Source of the DNA: Nothopassalora personata
Lineage: Eukaryota > Ascomycota > Dothideomycetes > Mycosphaerellales > Mycosphaerellaceae
Length of the DNA: 64,000 bases
Assembly: GCA_033816765.1 (NCBI GenBank)
Contig: CM066294.1
Coordinates: forward strand, 2,170,001 to 2,234,000
Direction of reading: 5' to 3'
The notes beneath the pieces are model-generated. The model was not told the DNA's origin, made no database searches, and saw nothing but the letters and a program-made list of their open reading frames with translations. How positions within the stretch are numbered: position 1 is the stretch's first letter; each line of letters opens with the position of its first letter. Positions 57,289 to 64,000 of the stretch are shown here, in pieces. Made by a program: the position numbers and the translations under genes.

Positions 57289-57752
57289 CGCGGAGCATGG
57301 AAATCTTGGGGGGAAGGCGCTCGTGATACTGCACTTCCTAAGGATAGTTCGCACGAGACCCCCCCCAACAGAGTAGGGTCGAAACAAAGAGTCTAGCTAG
57401 GATTTGATGAAGAAAATGGTGTAGGTATCATCCGTGCGCATTACAATTACTGCATATGCTCATTTCGATGGGACCTCATGCGATACGCTAACACTGCGCC
57501 GTTTCGGTACTAGCCTATAAGTTCCAAGGTCCGTGCTCTCGTTACCCTAGCGTTGTACTAGTAGCCTCATACCTATGTTTTAGGAGAAGGCATGTGGCGG
57601 AGCTCCCTTTTCTCCCCTTTCCGAGGTGACGTTGCGTCCGAAGGCACGGCCTGCATTGTGAAGCGCACAACGTACTGAGCAAGCACGTCGTTACGGCCAC
57701 GTTGCGAACCGTTAATGGCCGAACATATCTCTTGGTTGTGCTGGAGGCTTAG
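57289..57752. other. Intergenic, convergent 3' regions
   Basis: No coding signal is seen. It lies between two convergently oriented genes and contains a C-run at 57360-57367. Confidence 0.45.
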
Positions 57753-59454
57753 CTACCTAACACTTGCATGGCCAGTATTACAGTACCTCCTCACGACCTT
57801 GACGAGCTTCGCTCTCTTCTCCTTTGTGTCAAAGACCTGAGCATGATCTGTGTCGTCATGCCAGATGACATCCAGACCCTGTCGTTCCCCATCCGAATGT
57901 TTCCAAGCAACGGAAGAGGACCAACCGTTGGCACGTTCCGGCAGCCCTTTGATCAAAGATGCATCTTCTGCCTTCAAGGACTGGACTGCTCGCGCCAGGT
58001 ACTTGCCCACAACCACCGTGTCGACGATCAAATCTCGACCAGCGAGACTGACTGTCACTCGCATACCTTTGCGGATCAGAGGAAGAAGATCCTGCGGAAG
58101 GGTCAGCAAAGTTGTATAGGAATGTGCGGCTACCTCGAAAGCGGTGGCAAGACAACGTACCTCCATCCATAGCACATTATCAGTCCAGAAGAAGTGTCTC
58201 CCCAAAGTATGCGCAACCCCAGGATCCTGACTGGCGAAATACCACAATTGCCACTCATTCGCATGCGTCGGCTGCCGCACAGTAAAGTTATACGCCACGT
58301 CCGGAGTATGCAGCAGAAACGTCACCGGATCGATGAGCAACACTGAATCGATCTTGGGCTGCAAGAGCTCATTGCGCAGCATATGTGTCGTTAGCACACT
58401 GCCATAGCTATGCGAGACCAGCACGAATCTGTCAAAGCCGTGAAAGTCAAGTATCTTTAGCAGCTCCTGGCACATCTCATCTTTGCCCATAATTTGATGC
58501 GTGAGACGGAAGCTGATTGACATGATCTCTACGGCGATCACGCCAACTTGACCATCATCGTTCGGCTGACAGTCGTCCACATGCTCGTGGAGATCCTTGA
58601 AGAAGTTAACGTAAGGATAGAGCCCGATGCCTATGCCGTGAATGAAGACCATGGGGAGCCGAGTCTTCGATGTATGAGGTCGGTGCCAGTATGTGATGTG
58701 CTTTGCTGGAGATTGTTTCGTGGCAGTGAGTGCAACGGGCCGCAAGGGGAAGAGCGTGAAGAAATTAATATAAGGCTGGCGGTGGAAGTGATATCCGTTG
58801 ATGCTCAATCGCACGTACGTCAGGAGGTCCACGAAGCCGACCATAAAGTACCAGAGTAAGCTCCGATGAGACATGTTGATACGGTCGAGGGTAAGGCGTA
58901 GTGGTTCTGCTGTGCCCTTTCCTGGTGCGAAGGATTTGCCCAGCACACGTTCCAGTTCTGCACAAGTGTCAGCCTTGCTCGTCACATCGTCAACGGTGCA
59001 ATGCCTTACCAGAAGCATACTCATCCAATTCCTCCTCGTTCTTCCCGTCCTTCTCAACTCTCCCTTCAAAGAAAGCCCAAGCAAGCCAGCTCTTCACCCC
59101 ATCCCTCCCAATATCCTTAAATTGAGCACCCTTGAACCAGTGTCGTAGGTTGTTCTCGACAGCCTCGGGGTCCGTGTTCTCAATCACCCTCTTAAACAAC
59201 GCCTGCCTCTCGCTCTTATTGCGAAGCGCAGGATGCATCGCGGGAGTCTGCAGGAAGTTGTGCAGCCACATAGACTGGATGCAATACCAGAGGGCTTCAG
59301 CCCACAGCCATATCTTTCCCGGCAAAGGCACACGAGCCAATGACGGTACAACCCAGTGCAGATAAGTATAGGCCACACTCCAAGGCCCAATGGCTTGCAG
59401 AGCGAAGATGCATACGCGTATGAAAGCGTACTCTGCCGGGGAGGAGTTGATCAT
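57753..59454 (-). CDS. Membrane-associated alpha/beta-hydrolase, 549 aa
   Basis: Exons 59454-59010 and 58957-57753 are joined over a 52-nt intron (GTAAGG, GGCTGAC branch, TGCAG). Coding length is 1650 nt. The N-terminus has hydrophobic segments (about residues 8-40), and a second one lies near residues 185-205 (LLWYFMVGFVDLLTYV), suggesting membrane association. The hydrolase core begins with MVFIHGIGIGLYPYVNFF (oxyanion loop H-G-x-G), followed by the nucleophile elbow LVSHSYGSVL (S-H-S-Y-G, a variant of G-x-S-x-G). A probable catalytic His lies in HDDTDHAQVF near the C-terminus. Lipase/esterase-like chemistry is expected, substrate unknown. The intron and exon phases fit perfectly, so the gene is intact. 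Confidence 0.85.
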
Positions 59455-59980
59455 CGTGGGAGGTATTGGGTGGGTTTCAGGTACGAGACTGCAATGTCGA
59501 GGTACGGGACTGTGCCATTACAGCCCAGCAGCATCTTCAAGAGTGATGTGGAGGTCCTAGCCATCCTTGCCAACTGGTGGAGAGGTGAAGTGTCAAACGA
59601 TAAAGAAACAGGAACGAGAACGACGAAGTTTCGTGGGGCATGCGCGTCGTTTGGTGAGGGCAGGCATCGGGTGTAGCTCCGGAAGTTGAATGAGCATGTG
59701 AAAGACGAGGGTGAGCGTTCTCGTTATCTCGTTATGTGTGGAGTTTGCATGTGAAGATGGTCTACGCAGATAATTTAGCCAGACGTGGACCACAGATAGC
59801 GTGCGATATCGGCCTCCCAAAGGATGAGAGCTTCCAGACTGTGAGACGACCAAAGGAGATTCAACGTCCATCGTACTGTGTGTGCATTTTTCATCTCGAG
59901 GACTAAGAAGGGTATCTTTGCTCAATATACACCACCAACGCCATGTCATCTTCTCAATTTCCGTGCTCTGGTTCACATGC
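59455..59980. other. Intergenic between hydrolase promoter and MCP1-like 3' end
   Basis: Short frames only. It should hold the promoter of the hydrolase and the terminator of the upstream minus-strand gene. Confidence 0.4.
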
Positions 59981-60904
59981 TTACATCCACCTTCCCACGA
60001 TCGGCACCATACGATACATTTCATCATACTGCCTCGCAACCCATCCCATCGCCTCTCCACCCCTCGCCACAACGCCAAAAGCACCTGCCATCCACAACCC
60101 CGTCACCGCCACCGCAATCCCATTGATCGTATACCACCTTCTCTTCTTTCCCACTTGCCTATGTCCACTCATATCCGTACTCTGATCCGGCGTCCACCCC
60201 AACCACTTCGCCCATCCCCACGTAATATGAAAGCATCCAACAGCCAGCAGCGCTGTGAAACCAGCATACGAAACAATCGGATGCCGTGCGAAGGCATGGC
60301 TGACGTAGCTCAAGTTTACATTATCCGCATCTTTGTAGAAGTGATTGGGGATTGCCCTGTTGATGAACATATGCCCAATCGCCAAAGGCGTAAACGCATA
60401 GCCCAGTTTACTGATTCCACTAACGCTCGGCCAGAAACGTGTGAAGAAGCTCGCTTTATTCTCTTTACTATGTGCCTCGCCGTATCGCTTCGCTGCTAGA
60501 TTCCTTCGAACGATCCGCAATGCGATGCCGGAGATGATGTGGGAGTAGAGGGGAAGCATCACTACGAGTGGCTCGGCGGGCGGGCCTTGGTAATAAGGCC
60601 GTGTAAGGAGGAGGTAGGGCTCGCTGGCGGGAACGGATTGGAGTGCAAGAGGAATGAGGGAGGTGTTGGTTATGTGCATCGCTGCGAAAGCGGTGAAGAC
60701 GTAGGTCGAGTATTTCTGGATCCTAGTGAGGTACCATATTGCGGAGTGTTGAGAGATGCCGAGACCCGTTGTTGATGTTCGTTTTGGTCGCGAGGGCTTG
60801 TCGTGGGAGGGAGGTTGTTCGAAGACGGCGTCGTGGGTGGGTATGGGTTCGAGCTCGTTGAGGCCTGATTCCAGCTTTTCGAGCTGGGAGAGATCGTCTG
60901 CCAT
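59981..60904 (-). CDS. MCP1: MCP1-like mitochondrial membrane protein (DUF1691), 307 aa
   Basis: A single-exon ORF from an ATG at 60904. The N-terminal 60 residues are polar. Then come five or so hydrophobic segments with histidines embedded in them: YVFTAFAAMHITNTSLIPL, LVVMLPLYSHIISGIALRIV, AFTPLAIGHMFINRA, HPIVSYAGFTALLAVGCFHI, and INGIAVAVTGLWMAGAFGVV. Length and pattern match yeast Mcp1, an outer mitochondrial membrane protein connected with lipid homeostasis and able to suppress ERMES (Mdm10) loss. The embedded His residues at regular places also occur in the cytochrome-b-like fold of related families, but haem binding is not shown here. Nothing looks broken. Confidence 0.83.
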   Translation of the reverse strand: MADDLSQLEKLESGLNELEPIPTHDAVFEQPPSHDKPSRPKRTSTTGLGISQHSAIWYLTRIQKYSTYVFTAFAAMHITNTSLIPLALQSVPASEPYLLLTRPYYQGPPAEPLVVMLPLYSHIISGIALRIVRRNLAAKRYGEAHSKENKASFFTRFWPSVSGISKLGYAFTPLAIGHMFINRAIPNHFYKDADNVNLSYVSHAFARHPIVSYAGFTALLAVGCFHITWGWAKWLGWTPDQSTDMSGHRQVGKKRRWYTINGIAVAVTGLWMAGAFGVVARGGEAMGWVARQYDEMYRMVPIVGRWM

Positions 60905-61222
60905 GGCGGTGATGATATGCCGCTACAGGACGACCGTGGGAGAGTTGTTGATAATGTACTGGCATCGGACAGCGAGTTTCGTATGTCGGCCAACAGAAAT
61001 CCGAGCTTTACTCAGCGTACAGGGATCGGATAGATCCGAGAGCTTATCGGGCAGCAGATCGCAGGGCAAGGGTGAAGACGAAAATGAAGCCATGAGAGTC
61101 AGACAGATGGTCGAAGTGGTTTGATCTAAGTGAGTGACCATGTCCGCAAGCACAGCACAAGAGTTCAACCCCTCCAACGCCTCGCTAAACCGGAGGCATC
61201 AAGCACAATTCGATTCTCCATC
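60905..61222. other. Intergenic
   Basis: A short promoter region for the MCP1-like gene and 3' region of the zinc-finger gene. No coding support. Confidence 0.4.
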
Positions 61223-61831
61223 TCACCTCAACCTCGGGTCATTCTGCATGGCAATCTCCTCATCCATCTCTCTCGACTCATCCTCCGTCATAAGATCCGT
61301 AATCTTGAAGTCCCAATTGACATCCGGCAGAGGATTCCCTGGATCATACTCATCATCCTTCCACCCATTCCTCACCGCCCCATTCAAATCCCATCCATCC
61401 CCCTTCTCTCCCATCAACTCCCCAATTCCCTTGACCTCCACTTTCGCCGCATTCTGCGGCTGCAGAGTACTCTTGAACACAGGTTTCTTCTTGATCGCGC
61501 CACTCGCCCCTCCTGCACCGACAGTGGAAAGCGCGATCGATTTGAGTCCAGAGTTTTGAGAGTCTGCTTCACGGGCTCTGGCAGCGGCTCCGGGGTCTTT
61601 GGTCATTTGGCGGGTCTCTTTCAGACGTCGCCGGTGGAGATGGTCGTATGAGGATTGGTGGGCCTCAAAGTCGGGCATCCGGGAATAGCCTTTTTGGCAG
61701 AGTTCGCAGAAAAAGGCTTTCCGTGCTTCGCGGGCGGATTCTGTAGTTGCTTGGGGGAGGGGTTGACTTCGCTAGGAGGTGGTATTAAATGTGAAATTTA
61801 TGATGCGAGCGAGGTGACTTACAGGTGCCAT
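61223..61831 (-). CDS. C2H2 zinc-finger protein of the GPATCH8/ZNF804 type, 185 aa
   Basis: A 9-nt first exon (61831-61823, MAP) is joined to 61771-61223 across a 51-nt intron (GTAAGT...CCTAG). The spliced N-terminus reads ARKAFFCELCQKGYSRMPDF, then EAHQSSYDHLHRRRLKE. This is a single C2H2 finger of the kind shared by GPATCH8 and ZNF804 and associated with RNA binding. The C-terminal half is unstructured until a conserved-looking tail, GWKDDEYDPGNPLPDVNWDFKITDLM. The tiny first exon is required for an ATG and for the first zinc-binding cysteines to be in frame. It is probably nuclear, with a role in RNA processing inferred from the finger type only. Confidence 0.8.
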
Positions 61832-62013
61832 GATGGCGTTCGAGAGGTCGGTACACTGTCCTGCAGTTGACTCTAGGGTGAGTGTGATTGCTCTCGAGCG
61901 GCGACCAAAGTTCCAAGCAAATGTGGTATGTTCAGGTGATAATTAAGCGGCTGATGATGGCTGATGCCGAAGTTGCTTCTCTGTGTCCGTCCAAATCTGG
62001 TTAGCGTGATGCT

Positions 62014-62210
62014 TGTTGTAAGAAGGTTTGACGAGTACAAGGTTCATCAGATTAAAACAATAGGGGGGTAGATCAGTAACCGCGTGAATTGCACAGCGGA
62101 TCTAAGTCTATCTGGCTACAGAAACAGTATGATGATATAGGGTGCGTGTGCCAAGTCCTGACTAACATGGCCATGGCCTAGGTCAGCAAGCGACCTAGCT
62201 ACGACAAACA
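62014..62210. repeat. Degenerate solo LTR related to element C
   Basis: It begins TGTTGTAAGAAGGTTTGACGA. It follows the element C LTR through GAGTACAAG, CAGATTAAAACAATAGG, GATCAGTAACC, GGCTACAGAAA and CAAGTCCTGACTAACAT, with indels and substitutions, and ends around ACAAACA. No clear target duplication remains. It is not RIPed. Confidence 0.65.
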
Positions 62211-63135
62211 TGGGTCTGGTATTAAGTACAAACGCGTCGTATAGGGATGGCCTGCCTCGATGGCACGTAACGAGCACCTTTCACACCGGTACGAAAGAGA
62301 TCAACATAATGTTCTTGTTGCCTAAGGCATCAAGGTTGAACGGAACCAAAGTGGATGAGATTAGTCAAAAAGCCACCGGCCCATCCCTATTCGCCGACGT
62401 GAATCTCTTCTGCCTTTCTCATCACAGAAGGCCTTGATCCCACTTATTTCAAGATCCTCTATACTATGCGAGTGCTTACATCTGGATGTGGCACACGACC
62501 TTGGTTGATCCCTTCACGTGCACTATAGAGCAGCGGTCTCATCGAAAAGCCAGAAGGATGTGGGTTGCGCCTGGCTGCATTCAGCTTTCCACGCTCGCAG
62601 CTGTGGAAAATAATACTGGCGCCTATGGTCATGCTACCGAAGAGTGCGCATGGCAGGAGCTGCGTGTACGAATTATTGCAGACCTCACCTGATGGTTCCG
62701 ACATCTGCTTGTGATCCAGAGCAATGTCCATGTGGCTGGCCGACATGCGTTGATAGTGCGACAGAACAAGCACTCCACGATGCATTGCGCTACCTTACAT
62801 GCTACGTCTTACCACGAAGTCTGCTGCGTCGATGATTTTGGGCTGGGGTACATTTCAGCCAACTGTGAAGAGATCACGGAAGCGAGCGATGGCTTACGCC
62901 AAGTCGAAGCTGGAGTTTCAGTCCGCCTCAGCTACGGAAAGCAGCATGCTTACGTGAAGGATACGACCATACCATGTCTGCTCCCGATGTACTGCCCGGA
63001 AGTCTCGAACGTGTCTGGCGGACGCCACAATGGATGGTGGGCTGCTCGAACATGTAAAGCACACTGTGCTGACGAATGATGCCGTACTCAACTAACATCA
63101 CCCTCAAAGCATAGCATCCAAGGAAACATTTGAGC
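62211..63135. other. Intergenic, promoter side of the peroxidase
   Basis: Frames of 60-120 codons on both strands lack recognisable domains. The upstream region of the DyP peroxidase lies at the right end. Confidence 0.4.
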
Positions 63136-64000
63136 ATGAGCTCCATCACAGACCTCAGTAACGTCCAAGGAGACATTCTCCTCGGAGGACTTAACAAAGA
63201 AGTGGAGACCTTTGCCTTCTTTACTATTCCCGCTGGACAGGAGTCAGCATTTGCTCGAGCCCTCCGCAACGTCGCCCAGCAGGAGATCACATCGACTCAG
63301 AATGTTCTATCTACGCGGCGAGATATTCGGGACTTCAGAACCAATCTTCAGCCTGGAGCCGCAGTCTCGAAGATCCCGACTGTAGGAGCGAACATCTCGT
63401 TCACATTCAACGGACTGCAGAAGGTAGCTTTCTGCTCGTATTCGCTCCTACATCAACAGCGCTAATTTTGATTCCAGATCTCTCGCGTCGTGACTGGCCT
63501 TGATGTACAAAGCCTGAGCGGCGGCAGCTTTGGCAGCGGCATGAAGCGCAGCGCCGTGAGTGGCTTGCAGGATCCACTCAAGCAAAACACCCGGGATCCG
63601 GCGTGGACCGATCAATGGCTCAACAATAAGTTGGACGGAGTGCTCCTTGTTGCCGGGCAGACGACGCAGCTCGTGCAGGATAAGCTCAACCGTATCACCC
63701 AGCTGTTCGGACCGGCTGCCCAAGTCGCTTTCAAGATCAATGGCAACGTACGTCCAGGTGATCAGAGAGGCAAAGAACAGTGAGTCGAAGTATGGAAGTT
63801 TTCGATTTGGCTGCTGACGCTCTCCAGCTTTGGCTATCAAGATGGCATCTCACAGCCAATCGTCAGTGGTCTGCCCGGACTCACGAAAGAAGAATCGTTC
63901 GTACCACCAGGACAAGACATTATCGACCAAGGCGTGGTCCTCTGCGGTCGTCCTGGCGATAACCAAGCACAGAGTCGTCCTCAGTGGATGCTCGACGGTA
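63136..64000 (+). CDS. DyP-type peroxidase, 5' part, runs off the window
   Basis: Exons 63136-63423, 63478-63779 and 63828-64000 (open at the window end), with introns of 54 nt (GTAGCT, GCTAAT branch, CCAG) and 48 nt (GTGAGT, GCTGAC branch, CCAG). The start is the ATG at 63136. The N-terminus, SNVQGDILLGGLNKEVETF, is typical of fungal dye-decolorising peroxidases. After the second intron comes HFGYQDGISQPIVSG, containing the family's G-x-x-D-G motif whose Asp acts in peroxide activation. The distal haem-binding His and Arg should lie beyond the window. There is no signal peptide at this start, so this form would be intracellular. It oxidises dyes and phenolics with hydrogen peroxide. Confidence 0.88.

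Noticed and set aside
59593..60126. Overlapping frames on both strands between the hydrolase and MCP1-like genes
   Set aside because: They overlap the well-supported MCP1-like coding end and lack any motif.

Overview
This window is filamentous ascomycete DNA. Host genes carry short spliceosomal introns (about 48-64 nt, GT...AG, with CTAAC/CTGAC-like branch sites). They include typical Pezizomycotina families: a HET-domain gene, F-box/2EXR-like genes, a DyP peroxidase, a DUF1691/MCP1-type protein and small secreted proteins. The middle of the window shows the footprint of repeat-induced point mutation (RIP). A Dothideomycete is a plausible guess, but I cannot prove a genus.

Layout. (1) 1-11,400: gene-poor left flank. 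It has a three-intron secreted protein (153-772, minus), a second secreted protein (6495-7378, minus), a two-helix membrane protein (9666-10302, minus), and three broken genes (C2H2 zinc finger, secreted Ser/Ala-rich protein, 2EXR-like). (2) 11,401-49,427: one 38-kb nest of LTR retrotransposons, resolved here by LTR pairs and 5-bp target duplications. Element C (Copia type, minus, duplication TCCTA) is the outermost. A (chromodomain Gypsy, minus, TCCTC), E (Copia type, minus, TTAGA) and D (Copia type, plus, TATCC) each landed in C. B (same family as A, TCCTA) landed in E. F (a short non-autonomous Gypsy-like element, plus, GACTC) landed in B. A also carries a solo LTR (duplication ACCGC) and a non-RIPed fragment resembling a LINE 3' end. 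(3) 49,428-64,000: right flank with a HAD-family hydrolase, a conserved nuclear hypothetical protein, a decayed HET gene, an F-box-like gene with an internal stop, an alpha/beta hydrolase, an MCP1-like protein, a GPATCH8/ZNF804-type zinc-finger protein, a relic LTR of the C family, and the start of a DyP peroxidase.

Most notable signals. A and B both carry, between pol and the 3' LTR and on the opposite strand to pol, the remains of a gene with three spliceosomal introns (50, 91 and 59 nt). Positions, GTAAGT donors and reading-frame phases are the same in the two copies. Antisense orientation would protect such introns during RNA-mediated transposition. The unrelated Copia element C has an analogous antisense frame in the same place, split by element A. 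Element F has escaped RIP although it sits inside a heavily RIPed host. It keeps near-identical LTRs and an intact gag, a textbook -1 frameshift signal (GGGAAAC, 5-nt spacer, 10-bp stem) and a Tf1-like self-priming site, but it lacks almost all of reverse transcriptase, RNase H and integrase.

How the parts relate. The host genes are ordinary and independently transcribed. Inside the nest, RIP has turned most CpA/TpG into TpA and filled the older elements with TAG/TAA stops. F, the solo LTR and the LINE-like fragment look untouched, so they are either too short for RIP or arrived after it ceased.
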